12,182 bases of DNA from Gammaproteobacteria bacterium (lineage in GTDB: Bacteria > Pseudomonadota > Gammaproteobacteria > DSM-16500), in the NCBI GenBank assembly GCA_021323555.1, contig JAJONP010000158.1:1-12182 (forward strand), written 5' to 3'. A program made the position numbers and the translations under genes. The notes beneath the pieces are model-generated. The model had not been told where the DNA came from. It saw only the letters and a list, made by a program, of their open reading frames with translations, and searched no databases. Below are positions 1-7,500 of this stretch, piece after piece (the stretch's first letter is position 1; every line of letters starts with the position of its first letter).

Positions 1-68
1 CTTGACCGCGAATCTTGGTGAAGAGATGAACTTAATACCTTTCAATTAAATTAAACACTATTCTTTAT

Positions 69-329
69 TTGCTTAAATCAATCTTGTTCCTATTTTGCTA
101 TGGAATTTTCTTTGCCCTTAGCTATGGAATTTATATTACCTTTGACAAAGAAAGCGAATCTTATCAGAAAATCGTCAATGTGCTTTCAATGAGTGATAAA
201 GAGTTTAGTGAAATTTGTAAAGCGCTCAATACAGAATTATCAGGCAGGATTTTAGAATACCTTGAAGAATTAGAGTTATCTGGGAACGTGATTATACCTG
301 GCACCTCAAATCAGGAGAGGACGCATTAA
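69..329 (+). CDS. Small hypothetical protein, N-terminal hydrophobic segment (doubtful gene)
   Basis: This is an 86-residue open frame starting at TTG, with no clear Shine-Dalgarno sequence and no ATG before residue 41. Residues 4-23 are strongly hydrophobic (membrane anchor or signal-like). The rest (about 35-85) is polar and helical, and ends in a stretch containing YLEELELSGNV. That stretch reminds me of winged-helix domains such as the DprA C-terminus, where a helix rich in LELxG precedes a short wing. The frame is open back only to a stop at 33-35, so if this was once the tail of a larger gene its front has been lost. The downstream neighbour is the palindromic element at 405-579, and pnp converges on it from the right. 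It could be a real small gene, a decayed gene end, or chance; I do not assign a function. Confidence 0.3.
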   Translation: MLKSILFLFCYGIFFALSYGIYITFDKESESYQKIVNVLSMSDKEFSEICKALNTELSGRILEYLEELELSGNVIIPGTSNQERTH

Positions 330-396
330 CTATAATATTATTGATGAAATATTAAAATGTCCAAAAGGCCTCTCTTGTCGGCTCGTTTTAATTCAT

Positions 397-404
397 GCCA
401 ACGG
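397..404. repeat. Left 8-bp flanking direct repeat (putative target-site duplication)
   Basis: The octamer GCCAACGG lies directly outside the left end of the palindromic element. The identical octamer lies directly outside its right end at 580-587. Flanking direct repeats of this size are what transposition by an 8-bp-duplicating transposase would leave. Confidence 0.65.
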
Positions 405-579
405 GTAATAGGTCAGGTACCCCCCTTTAGTTGAATAAAAACGGCCAGTTTTGAGGCAAGGTTTTGCGAAAAATTGCTGAAAAAGCGCAGCATACAGGTA
501 GTATGTGAGCATTTTGAAGAAATTTTTCGCAAAAGATTGGCCAAAAATGGCCGTTTCTAAAGAAGGACTGACCTGTTGC
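405..579. mobile_element. 175-bp palindromic MITE-like element
   Basis: A non-coding element bounded by 12-bp terminal inverted repeats: GTAATAGGTCAG at 405-416 and the complement of GCAACAGGTCAG at 568-579 (10 of 12 match). Further inverted arms lie inside: AAACGGCCA at 439-447 with 548-556, and a perfect 14-bp pair TTTTGCGAAAAATT at 462-475 with 521-534. At the centre is a hairpin, CATAC-AGGTA-GTATG (491-505). The whole element could fold into one long imperfect stem. Identical octamers flank it (397-404 and 580-587). It carries no transposase, so it would need one in trans. A related degraded copy lies near 8485-8593. It sits between a plus-strand ORF and the 3' end of pnp, where its RNA hairpin could also act as a terminator or 3' stabiliser for either side. 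A 65-codon minus-strand frame across it is a by-product of the repeat, not a gene. The rest of the 330-685 gap shows nothing else except the inverted repeat at 659-690. Confidence 0.7.
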
Positions 580-587
580 GCCAACGG
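580..587. repeat. Right 8-bp flanking direct repeat (putative target-site duplication)
   Basis: GCCAACGG, identical and in the same orientation as the copy at 397-404. It abuts the right terminal inverted repeat of the 405-579 element. Confidence 0.65.
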
Positions 588-658
588 CATTGATGAGAGT
601 GTCGTTGAGAGCAGCTATTTTTCAGACATTATAGATTTTAGTCAGATATTTGAGGGAC

Positions 659-690
659 GATAGAAACAGCCATTATTAATTATTTCTATC
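659..690 (-). other. Inverted repeat overlapping the pnp stop codon
   Basis: GATAGAAA (659-666) pairs perfectly with TTTCTATC (683-690), leaving a 16-base AT-rich loop. The TAG stop of pnp (686-688) lies inside one arm. On the pnp transcript no U-run follows the stem, so this is not a textbook intrinsic terminator. It may be a 3' stabilising stem or an end-processing site. Confidence 0.35.
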
Positions 691-2788
691 CCGCCTCAAC
701 TTCCTTCATGCTCAAACGAATTCGGCCTTGTTTATCCATCTCGATGACTTTTACTTTCACTACTTGGCCTTCCGCTAATTTATCACTGACTTTTTCAATA
801 CGTTCATTGGCAATCTGTGAAATGTGAACTAAGCCTTGTTTGCCTGGAAGAATATTCACAATTGCTCCGAAATCCATTAATTTCGTGACTGTGCCTTCAT
901 AAATACCGCCCATGACTACATCTGCCGTGATGGATTCGATGCGACGCATGGCATTTTCACAGGCGGCTAAATCTGCTGCTGCGATACGTATTACCCCATC
1001 ATCACTAATATCAATGACAGTACCTGTTTCTTCGGTCAAAGTACGAATCATGACACCCCCTTTACCGATCACGTCACGAATTTTATCGGCGGGCACACGC
1101 ATTGTTAAAATACGTGGCGCATAAGCAGACATTTCAGTGCGTGGATGGCTAAGTGCGCGATTCATTATTTCTAAAATATGAAGACGGCCTGCTTTTGCTT
1201 GTTCTAAAGCATCTTTCATAATCATTTCAGTAATACCATCAATTTTAATATCCATTTGTAATGCAGTCACACCGGCTAATGTGCCTGCGACTTTGAAATC
1301 CATATCGCCTAAATGATCTTCATCACCTAAAATATCGGACAATACAGCATAACGATCCCCTTCTTTTACCAAGCCCATCGCCATACCTGCGACATGTGCA
1401 CGAGTTGGCACGCCTGCATCCATTAACGCGAGGCTTGCGCCACAGACAGTTGCCATAGAGCTGGAACCATTTGATTCTGTAATTTCCGAAACTACACGCA
1501 GCACATAAGAAAACTCAGCTTGCGAAGGTAAAATCGCCGCTAAACTGCGTTTTGCTAAATTGCCATGACCAATTTCACGGCGCTTTGGGCTACCGACAAA
1601 ACCTACTTCGCCTACAGAATAAGGAGGAAAATTATAATGTAGCATGAATGTATTTTTGCGCTCGCCTCCTAAAGCATCAACCACTTCAGAATCACGTTCA
1701 GTTCCAAGCGTTGCAACCACAATCGCTTGCGTTTCGCCACGAGTAAATAAAGCAGAACCGTGCGTACGTGGCAAAAGCCCTGTTTCAATTGTAATAGGTC
1801 GTACTGTTTTGGTATCACGGCCATCAATACGAGGTTGCCCTTCTAAAATCCGGCTACGCACAATATCGCTTTCTAAATGTTTTAATACATATTTGACATC
1901 CGCGATTAGAACCGCTTCATTTTCTGTATCCGTATTAGCTGTTAATACTTTATCTAAAACACTATCGCGTAGTTCAGCAATAATCGCTTGTCGTTTTTGC
2001 TTGTCACTTATTTGATAAGCGCTCGTCATATCCGCTTTTGCTAGTTCAGTCACCTGTTTTTGCACTTCGAGATTCATCGCAGGGGCTTCCCATTCCAGCG
2101 GCGCTTTTCCTGCCTCAGAAGCTAATTCTTTAATGACTTTAATTACAGTTTGCATTTCGCGATGTCCAAACATCACTGCGCCTAACATAATATCTTCGGG
2201 TAATTCTTTTGCTTCTGATTCTACCATCAACACAGCATGTTCTGTGCCTGCCACAACCATTTCAAGTTGGGATGTTTGAAGTTCCGACTCCTTCGGATTT
2301 AATAAATAAGCACCGTCTTTATAACCAATACGTGCCGCACCTAAGGGCCCCATAAAAGGCAAGCCTGAAACAGCCAGTGCTGCTGAAGCCCCAATCATGG
2401 CTGGAACGCTGGGATCAATTTCTGGATTGATCGATAATACAGTTGCAATAATTTGTACTTCGCTCGTGAACCCTTTAGAAAACAATGGACGTATCGGCCT
2501 ATCTATCAAGCGAGAAACTAAAGTTTCTTTTTCGCTCGGCCTGCCTTCCCGTTTGAAATAACCCCCTGGAATTCTTCCTGCGGCATAAGTCCGTTCTTGA
2601 TAATTGACCGTCAGAGGAAAAAAATCTCGATCTTCGCCATTGGTAGGCTTAACAACCACCGTCACTAATAAAACCGTGTCATTATCCCAAGTCACTGTGA
2701 CAGCGCCCGTGGCTTGTCGTGCAATTTTGCCTGTTTCAAGGGTTACAGTATGATCGCCATAGCGAAGTGTTTTTTTTAAAGAGGTCAC
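686..2788 (-). CDS. pnp: Polyribonucleotide nucleotidyltransferase (PNPase)
   Basis: PNPase is a phosphorolytic 3'-5' exoribonuclease. It works as a trimer, often within the RNA degradosome, and also adds 3' tails. The 700-residue product is close to the E. coli length (711) and has the full domain order: RNase PH-like domain 1 (about 12-145), helical linker (about 150-310), RNase PH-like domain 2 (about 315-545), KH (about 560-620, with the IGKGG loop at 574-578) and S1 (about 627-695). Catalytic features are intact: the ESNGSSSM stretch (438-445) with the phosphate-binding serines, and aspartates 491 and 497 in [11 protein letters not shown]. The start is GTG with AGGA nine to ten bases upstream; no better in-frame ATG exists. 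It lies 47 bp downstream of rpsO on the same strand, the classic rpsO-pnp operon, and no terminator is visible in the gap. GC content looks higher than in the neighbouring accessory genes, as expected for a core gene. Confidence 0.98.
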   Translation of the reverse strand: MTSLKKTLRYGDHTVTLETGKIARQATGAVTVTWDNDTVLLVTVVVKPTNGEDRDFFPLTVNYQERTYAAGRIPGGYFKREGRPSEKETLVSRLIDRPIRPLFSKGFTSEVQIIATVLSINPEIDPSVPAMIGASAALAVSGLPFMGPLGAARIGYKDGAYLLNPKESELQTSQLEMVVAGTEHAVLMVESEAKELPEDIMLGAVMFGHREMQTVIKVIKELASEAGKAPLEWEAPAMNLEVQKQVTELAKADMTSAYQISDKQKRQAIIAELRDSVLDKVLTANTDTENEAVLIADVKYVLKHLESDIVRSRILEGQPRIDGRDTKTVRPITIETGLLPRTHGSALFTRGETQAIVVATLGTERDSEVVDALGGERKNTFMLHYNFPPYSVGEVGFVGSPKRREIGHGNLAKRSLAAILPSQAEFSYVLRVVSEITESNGSSSMATVCGASLALMDAGVPTRAHVAGMAMGLVKEGDRYAVLSDILGDEDHLGDMDFKVAGTLAGVTALQMDIKIDGITEMIMKDALEQAKAGRLHILEIMNRALSHPRTEMSAYAPRILTMRVPADKIRDVIGKGGVMIRTLTEETGTVIDISDDGVIRIAAADLAACENAMRRIESITADVVMGGIYEGTVTKLMDFGAIVNILPGKQGLVHISQIANERIEKVSDKLAEGQVVKVKVIEMDKQGRIRLSMKEVEAG

Positions 2789-2835
2789 GAAGGTATCCTA
2801 TATTTTATAAAATTTATGTAAACTGAACTGGTAAA

Positions 2836-3105
2836 TTAGCCGCGTATATCTAATTTTTTAATCAACTCACGGTACTGTGTTATACTTTTTCTTTTAACAT
2901 AACCCAGTAATCTACGTCGTTGGCTTACCAAATTTGTCAAACCATAGCGTGTATGAAAATCATGCTTATGGCTTTTCAAATGTTCTGTTAGATATTCAAT
3001 ACGTGCAGTCAATAAAGCCACCTGTACTTCAGAAGAGCCTGTATCATTTTTAGCCCGTTGGTGGGTTTCCACAATCTGCGCCGTTGCAGCAGCCGTTAAC
3101 GACAT
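2836..3105 (-). CDS. rpsO: 30S ribosomal protein S15
   Basis: S15 is a primary 16S rRNA-binding protein of the small-subunit platform and helps bridge to the 50S subunit. The 89-residue product equals the E. coli length. It carries the family core: [16 protein letters not shown] (about 21-36), then [15 protein letters not shown] (about 42-56), and the basic [13 protein letters not shown] segment (about 61-73). The ATG start is supported by AGGAG about nine bases upstream. It is the first gene of the rpsO-pnp operon, with its own promoter at 3141-3169. In E. coli S15 represses its own translation through a pseudoknot at the start site. The short leader here (about 30 bases after the -10) leaves little room for that, and I did not identify an equivalent fold. 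Confidence 0.98.
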   Translation of the reverse strand: MSLTAAATAQIVETHQRAKNDTGSSEVQVALLTARIEYLTEHLKSHKHDFHTRYGLTNLVSQRRRLLGYVKRKSITQYRELIKKLDIRG

Positions 3106-3140
3106 TATTTCTTACTCCTAAAATTAATCAAAAGACGGGT

Positions 3141-3169
3141 ATTGTAGCGGGGTACTAGGATAAGAACAA
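3141..3169 (-). promoter_or_regulatory. Sigma70-type promoter of rpsO-pnp
   Basis: On the minus strand, -35 TTGTTC (3164-3169) and -10 TACAAT (3141-3146) are separated by 17 bp. They lie about 36 bp upstream of the rpsO ATG, with the Shine-Dalgarno AGGAG between. Spacing and hexamers are near consensus. Confidence 0.7.
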
Positions 3170-3257
3170 GCGTTAATCACAACACTAAACTAATCCCTAA
3201 ATCATTGCAAAGCGCCTTTATAATTTTTCTAATACTTTCTGAAGGTTAGAGATAATG

Positions 3258-3285
3258 TTGCTTTCTTCGATGCATAGCATATACT
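3258..3285 (+). promoter_or_regulatory. Candidate promoter for the 3371-4387 gene
   Basis: -35 TTGCTT (3258-3263), 16-bp spacer, -10 TATACT (3280-3285). A transcript starting near 3292 would have a leader of about 80 bases. It lies in the divergent gap between rpsO and this gene. Confidence 0.5.
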
Positions 3286-3370
3286 AATTGAAAATAAAAA
3301 GAACATTTTCGGAGAAGTTGAGTAGAGAAAATAACTGTTCCTTTAATGGTTCATAATGAGGTATGCAAAT

Positions 3371-4387
3371 ATGAGTAGAACACGTAATACACCTACTAAG
3401 ATACTATTAGATAAACTTGAAACTAAATCTAATGAAAAAGACTTTTTTCATAGGTTCAAAGAACTTTCATATCAAGAATCCGTAGATAATAAAAAAGCTA
3501 TTACAGAAATAGTTAAAAACCTAATCACAGAAATGAAAGAAGATTTTGATAAAATGAAAAATGATGCGGAATTAGCAAAATCAGTTCTCATGGCAGTTAT
3601 TAATATTCAAAGCAGTGAATTAAAAGAAAACCCTAAATTATCTGATTCAGCTCTATTTTTCTTCAAATCACAATTTTATTTTGAATGTATTCGTCAGATT
3701 TTAAAAAGTAATAGTACATTTATTGGAGAAAATAGGGATGCGATACTAGATGCTTTGGAAACTATTTCGAATTGTAATGAATACTATAATGCAAAATATC
3801 CAACATTTTGTGGATGGAACGTACGGTTACAGGCAGAAGTCCAGGATTTGTTGATATCTTATATGTCAGATAGAGCTTTTAATAAAGCTCATGAATTACT
3901 TATCTTAGAGTGTAATACTAATGGGGATAAAAAACTTTCAAGTTTAGCAAGGAATGTTGCTGGAGCTTTAGCTGATGCAGCTTCTTGTATAAGTTATCAG
4001 GGAGGAATGGACTCTATTGAAAATACTATAGACGATCATGAGAAACTCTCTCTCTTGGCTAAAGTATCTTTTTATACAGTAAAATTAATGGATGAGCCAA
4101 GCGAAGAAGATTTAACAAAATATCAAGAATTACAGGAAAAAATAGCAAAATATCCGAATTTAAAAAAAGTATCAGGCGCTATGCTGACTTTTACAGGCTA
4201 TATCATAGAAGCCCTGCTTTTTATTCCGAAAGTTGTAGCAATCGCAGCTGGGAAATCAAATAGTTACTCGTCCAACTCCATTTTGAAAAAAGGTCATGTT
4301 TTATTTTCAGAAGGTCGCCTTGCTGACAAAATGGAAGATCATAAAAAAGAAGCTGAAAATAGAAATAGAAATAATAATTTAAAATAA
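3371..4387 (+). CDS. Hypothetical helical protein, possible secreted effector
   Basis: I do not recognise a known family. The 338-residue product is almost entirely predicted helical, rich in Lys, Glu, Asn and Ser, with no N-terminal signal peptide. Residues about 40-70 are charged and heptad-like, a possible coiled coil. One hydrophobic stretch near 270-293 (containing YIIEALLFIPKVVAIAAG) could be a membrane segment or buried helix. The C-terminus is polar: acidic residues at -10, -12, -16 and -17 and a Leu at -2 fit the E-block style of Dot/Icm type IV secretion signals (known from Legionella and Coxiella; its use here is inference). I chose ATG 3371 over ATG 3356 because GAGG lies nine bases upstream of 3371 and nothing similar precedes 3356. 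The gene is very AT-rich compared with rpsO-pnp and stands alone, converging on the ATPase gene 27 bp away, which suggests acquired or lineage-specific DNA. Confidence 0.8.
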   Translation: MSRTRNTPTKILLDKLETKSNEKDFFHRFKELSYQESVDNKKAITEIVKNLITEMKEDFDKMKNDAELAKSVLMAVINIQSSELKENPKLSDSALFFFKSQFYFECIRQILKSNSTFIGENRDAILDALETISNCNEYYNAKYPTFCGWNVRLQAEVQDLLISYMSDRAFNKAHELLILECNTNGDKKLSSLARNVAGALADAASCISYQGGMDSIENTIDDHEKLSLLAKVSFYTVKLMDEPSEEDLTKYQELQEKIAKYPNLKKVSGAMLTFTGYIIEALLFIPKVVAIAAGKSNSYSSNSILKKGHVLFSEGRLADKMEDHKKEAENRNRNNNLK

Positions 4388-4414
4388 ATAGAAAATTTTA
4401 TTAAATCAATTTTT

Positions 4415-5512
4415 TCAGTAATAAATTAACAAATGGACCCGAATACCTAATTCACCTATAAAATCCTTTTTGCCAACAGCGGAAATTTGCCAAGCTTCGG
4501 AATCTGGAAATCGTTCTTTCAAATATTTTAAAGAAGGTGATAGAGAGACATCGTTCCATTTACATTCAATAAACCGTATAGGTTTTTTATCTTTAACCAC
4601 AACAAAATCAACCTCTCGCCCATCAATATCACGAAAGTAGCATAAATCTATCTCTTCACCCAGCGTATCTTGTTGGAAATGCACCCATTTCAACAATGCA
4701 GATGCCACTAGATTTTCAAAGCGATAAGCCATGTCAGGCACCAATGTCCAATCAAAATGATAATGTTTTTGTTCCTTTTTAACAGCGCGGATTTTCTTGG
4801 CTCCAAAAGGAGGAATACGAAAAATCGCATACATTCTCTCTAAAATCTGTATCCATAGAGAAACAGATTTATGGCTCACTTGTAAATCTTCTCGAATGGA
4901 ATTAATTGATAATGGAGCACCGACTAACTCCGGCAACCGCAGGATGAGTAATTCCAGGTTGCCTAAGTCTTGCACGCGCTCAATTTGGGCTATATCTTCT
5001 CGAATAAGCCGTGTTCTATACTCTCTGGACCATCGCTTGGATTCAACCTGAGAACCTGAAAAATAAGGTTCTGGAAACCCGCCTAATTGCAATAAACTCA
5101 TGAGATCATCCTGGCTAGATAACTTGAGCTCTGCGTACGACAAAGGATGCAGACGCAAATAATGATAACGACCTTGCAACGAATCCCCCGAAAAACGGTA
5201 AAAATCAAGACGTGCACTGCCAGTGACCAGTATATGCTGCTCAGGTGATTTAATATCGTAAAGACCTTTTAAATAATTACGCCAAGAACGATATTTATGA
5301 ATTTCATCAAATATCCACAAGGAACTGGCAGGCAACTCTTTACGAAGAATCAGCGCACGATGTTCAGAAGCATCCCAATTTAAATAGCCAGTTTTATCGC
5401 TTAAAAAGCTTTTAGCCAGCGTGGTTTTTCCCACTTGCCGAGGGCCGCCTACAAAAACCATCTTTCGAGTTAAATCCTTACGAATTTGTTGTGTTAAATA
5501 GCGTGTTTTCAT
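4415..5512 (-). CDS. AAA+ ATPase with DUF4143-type C-terminal domain
   Basis: A 365-residue member of the large bacterial/archaeal family of stand-alone AAA ATPases with a DUF4143 C-terminus, whose role is mostly unknown. Visible features are the Walker A loop GGPRQVGKTT (22-31), Walker B SLWIFDEIHK (64-73) and a sensor-1-like LVTGSARLD (95-103). A winged-helix-like middle follows (about 200-232). The C-terminal part contains GREVDFVV (298-305) followed by FIECKW (314-319), a D-x(n)-ExK pattern like PD-(D/E)XK nuclease folds. Length is slightly below many relatives (about 380-450). The start matches the usual short lead before Walker A. There is no Shine-Dalgarno, but a near-consensus promoter ends seven bases before the ATG. 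It is monocistronic, convergent with the effector-like gene and divergent from aroA. Such genes are often scattered and horizontally mobile; no toxin or methylase partner is present. Confidence 0.9.
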   Translation of the reverse strand: MKTRYLTQQIRKDLTRKMVFVGGPRQVGKTTLAKSFLSDKTGYLNWDASEHRALILRKELPASSLWIFDEIHKYRSWRNYLKGLYDIKSPEQHILVTGSARLDFYRFSGDSLQGRYHYLRLHPLSYAELKLSSQDDLMSLLQLGGFPEPYFSGSQVESKRWSREYRTRLIREDIAQIERVQDLGNLELLILRLPELVGAPLSINSIREDLQVSHKSVSLWIQILERMYAIFRIPPFGAKKIRAVKKEQKHYHFDWTLVPDMAYRFENLVASALLKWVHFQQDTLGEEIDLCYFRDIDGREVDFVVVKDKKPIRFIECKWNDVSLSPSLKYLKERFPDSEAWQISAVGKKDFIGELGIRVHLLIYY

Positions 5513-5519
5513 GATAAAT

Positions 5520-5548
5520 AGTATACGAGTTTTTTATATACCAGTCAA
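5520..5548 (-). promoter_or_regulatory. Near-consensus promoter giving a probably leaderless ATPase mRNA
   Basis: On the minus strand, -35 TTGACT (5543-5548), 17-bp spacer with an A-tract, -10 TATACT (5520-5525). Only seven bases separate the -10 from the ATG (5510-5512), so transcription should begin at or next to the A of the start codon. No Shine-Dalgarno is present, consistent with leaderless translation. Confidence 0.6.
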
Positions 5549-5591
5549 ATTTACTCGCGATTATTTTTGACCGCAGGTGAAATAACTCATA

Positions 5592-5619
5592 TTGACTTAA
5601 TCTCTCCACTCCCTAAAAT
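5592..5619 (+). promoter_or_regulatory. Candidate promoter for aroA-aroK-aroE
   Basis: -35 TTGACT (5592-5597), 16-bp spacer, -10 TAAAAT (5614-5619). The transcript would start near 5626. A small hairpin, CCTTT-TTG-AAAGG (5622-5634), straddles the start. A five-codon frame (ATG 5647 to TGA 5662-5664) overlaps the aroA ATG. No operator is recognised. Confidence 0.5.
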
Positions 5620-5660
5620 GACCTTTTTGAAAGGCAAACGGGTAATATGCAGCAATTTTT

Positions 5661-6968
5661 ATGAATTTAATCGTTAAGAAGACACTAGCGGTACATGGGC
5701 AAATAACACCGCCACCCTCTAAGTCACAGAGTGTCCGTGCGATTTTTTTAGCGACACTGTGTCAAGGCGAATCTGTTTTGGAAAATATTTTGCTTTCACA
5801 GGATACACAAGATGCAATCAATACTTGTAAACATTTGGGGGCAAATATTTCTGGATCTGATAATGCTCTTATTATAAGAAGTGAAGGGTTGCCACTACAA
5901 ATAGTGAATACTGAAATCTATTCTGGAAATTCCGGGATTACAACACAGTTTGTGATGCCCTTGCTGGGGTTGAGAAAAAACGCGGCGCGTCCCATCATTT
6001 TGAATTGTGGTGATCAAATGCGTGCGCGACCTATAAAATCATTGATTGATGCATTAAAAACTCTGGGGCTCGGTATTACCTATCTGAGAAAATCAGATGA
6101 ATTACCTGTCAGTATCTCAGGCGAACTCAGAGGAGGAGAAGCATCCATTGATGGTATCACATCGCAATATTTATCTGCTCTTCTTCTTGCATTACCTTGC
6201 GCAAAGGAAGAGAGTGAAATTAAAGTTAAAAATCTACATGAGCGTCCTTATGTGGAAATGACTTTGAATTGGCTTAAAGATCAAAATATTCAATTTAGCC
6301 ATGCATCGCAGGGAAATATAGATACTTATAAAATTAAAGGGAAACAGCAATATAAAAAAATTCATTCGACCATTTCGGGCGATTTTACATCCGCCTCTTA
6401 TCTCATTGCTGCATCCGTATTAATCCCAGGAAAAGTTATTGTTGAAGGATTAGCTATGTCTGATCCTCAAGGCGATAAGCGATTAGTGACTCTCTTACAA
6501 GAAATGGGCGCAGATATTATTGTTGAATCAAAACGATTAATCATTCGTGGCGGTAAAAAATTATCTGGGATAAAAATAGATGCGAATGATATTCCTGACT
6601 TATTACCTACGCTTGCTGTGATAGGGGTATATGCGTCAGGGAAAACAGAAATTCGCAATGTGGAACAAGCCAGAATAAAAGAAACGGATCGAATCCATTC
6701 CATGGCAGATGGGCTTAGACGGATGGGCGCAAAAATTGATGAACATCAGGATGGTTTAACCGTTTATCAAAGCCTATTGTTGGGATGTTCTGTAAAAGGA
6801 TGCAATGACCATCGTACTGTTATGGCACTCAGTATTGCTGGAATGATAGCAGAAGGAATAACCATTATTGAGGATGGTGAAGCAATAAAAAAGACATTCC
6901 CTGGATTTATAAAGATTATGCAATCTTTAGGTGCAAAACTGGAAGTGGAAAATGTCATCTCTACCTAA
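5661..6968 (+). CDS. aroA: 3-phosphoshikimate 1-carboxyvinyltransferase (EPSP synthase)
   Basis: It joins PEP to shikimate-3-phosphate, the sixth shikimate step. The product is 435 residues (E. coli 427). Active-site residues line up with E. coli by motif: K21, S22 and R26 in PSKSQSVR; D48; R123 in RARP; T167-S168-Q169; Y197; D313 in IPD; K340, E341 and R344 in IKETDR; H384-R385 in NDHR; K411 in KTFP. The glycine loop is unusual, SGNSGITTQ (88-96) instead of the common GNAGTAxR: the E. coli T97 position is Ile93, and the R100 and P101 positions are Gln96 and Phe97. With PPSKS, NLHERPYVEMTL and DPQGDK, it reads more like the chlamydial type than the usual gammaproteobacterial enzyme (memory-based comparison). 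The ATG has no Shine-Dalgarno. Its 3' end overlaps aroK by 17 bases. It is the first gene of block 1. Confidence 0.96.
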   Translation: MNLIVKKTLAVHGQITPPPSKSQSVRAIFLATLCQGESVLENILLSQDTQDAINTCKHLGANISGSDNALIIRSEGLPLQIVNTEIYSGNSGITTQFVMPLLGLRKNAARPIILNCGDQMRARPIKSLIDALKTLGLGITYLRKSDELPVSISGELRGGEASIDGITSQYLSALLLALPCAKEESEIKVKNLHERPYVEMTLNWLKDQNIQFSHASQGNIDTYKIKGKQQYKKIHSTISGDFTSASYLIAASVLIPGKVIVEGLAMSDPQGDKRLVTLLQEMGADIIVESKRLIIRGGKKLSGIKIDANDIPDLLPTLAVIGVYASGKTEIRNVEQARIKETDRIHSMADGLRRMGAKIDEHQDGLTVYQSLLLGCSVKGCNDHRTVMALSIAGMIAEGITIIEDGEAIKKTFPGFIKIMQSLGAKLEVENVIST

Positions 6969-7500
6969 TCATATTGTGCTCATGGGATTTAAACATGTGG
7001 GCAAAAGTATTATCGGGAAAAATCTTGCGAGGAGGCTAAATAGACTTTTTATTGATTTAGATCATCAAATTGAATTGGCATATGAAAATAAATTCAATAA
7101 AAAATATAATTGCCGTCAGATTATGCAAAAAGTGGGTCAGGATAATTTCCGTTGCCTGGAGGTGAATGTACTAAGGCAAATGATAGATTTGAAACCATCG
7201 GTGATCTCTTTAGGCGGTGGTACGGTATTACATCCAGAAAATCGAAAGCTCATTCAATCTTGTTTGGTAGTCTATATCACAGCACCTCGAGATGTCGTCT
7301 TTGAAAGAATTCTGATGGGTGGAAGGCCAGCATTTTTAAATCCTGAAAAAGATTTGTTACAATCTTTCAATCAATTGTGGAACGAGAGAAAAATAGTATT
7401 TGAAAGTATTCAAAATTATTCAATTATGAATGATACTACGGTTGAAAATGCTGTTGATGAAATTTTAAAAAAATTAAATGAGTACATACGGAATGATTGA
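6952..7500 (+). CDS. aroK: Shikimate kinase
   Basis: It phosphorylates shikimate at the 3-hydroxyl with ATP, making the EPSP synthase substrate. With the start chosen here it has 182 residues, normal for a single-domain shikimate kinase (about 160-180). Motifs: P-loop GFKHVGKS (12-19), FIDLD (33-37) with the shikimate-contacting aspartates, FRCLE (66-70), GGGTV (88-92), LID arginine in GGRPAFL (123-129), and R146 in the WNERKIVFE helix, where the usual Tyr is Phe. I prefer ATG 6952 over ATG 6931. It has GTGGAAA just upstream and leaves the usual short lead before the P-loop, whereas 6931 would add seven residues and deepen the overlap. It overlaps aroA by 17 bases and aroE by 8, indicating translational coupling. 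Confidence 0.93.
   Translation: MSSLPNHIVLMGFKHVGKSIIGKNLARRLNRLFIDLDHQIELAYENKFNKKYNCRQIMQKVGQDNFRCLEVNVLRQMIDLKPSVISLGGGTVLHPENRKLIQSCLVVYITAPRDVVFERILMGGRPAFLNPEKDLLQSFNQLWNERKIVFESIQNYSIMNDTTVENAVDEILKKLNEYIRND

Noticed and set aside
1..49. Possible 3' end of an upstream gene in frame 2 (ends at TAA 47-49)
   Set aside because: Only 15 codons are visible, too few to tell a gene tail from chance.
393..590. 65-codon minus-strand frame across the palindromic element
   Set aside because: It is coextensive with the inverted-repeat element, has no Shine-Dalgarno or recognisable protein character, and is explained by the palindrome itself.
912..2015. Plus-strand frames within pnp
   Set aside because: They are antisense shadows of a conserved, full-length pnp with intact motifs.
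3210..3230. TATAAT at about 3219-3224 as a promoter for the effector-like gene
   Set aside because: No acceptable -35 lies 16-18 bp upstream; the pair at 3258-3285 is better.
4388..4414. Bidirectional terminator between the convergent effector-like and ATPase genes
   Set aside because: Only AT-rich runs (GAAAA and TTTTTTC) are present; no stem with GC content is visible.
5637..5648. AACGGGTAATA shared between the aroA leader and the left edge of the 405-579 element
   Set aside because: An 11-base match is expected many times by chance in 12 kb on two strands; no further similarity extends on either side.
6467..6958. Minus-strand frames inside aroA
   Set aside because: They are antisense to well-conserved EPSP synthase motifs and have no independent support.
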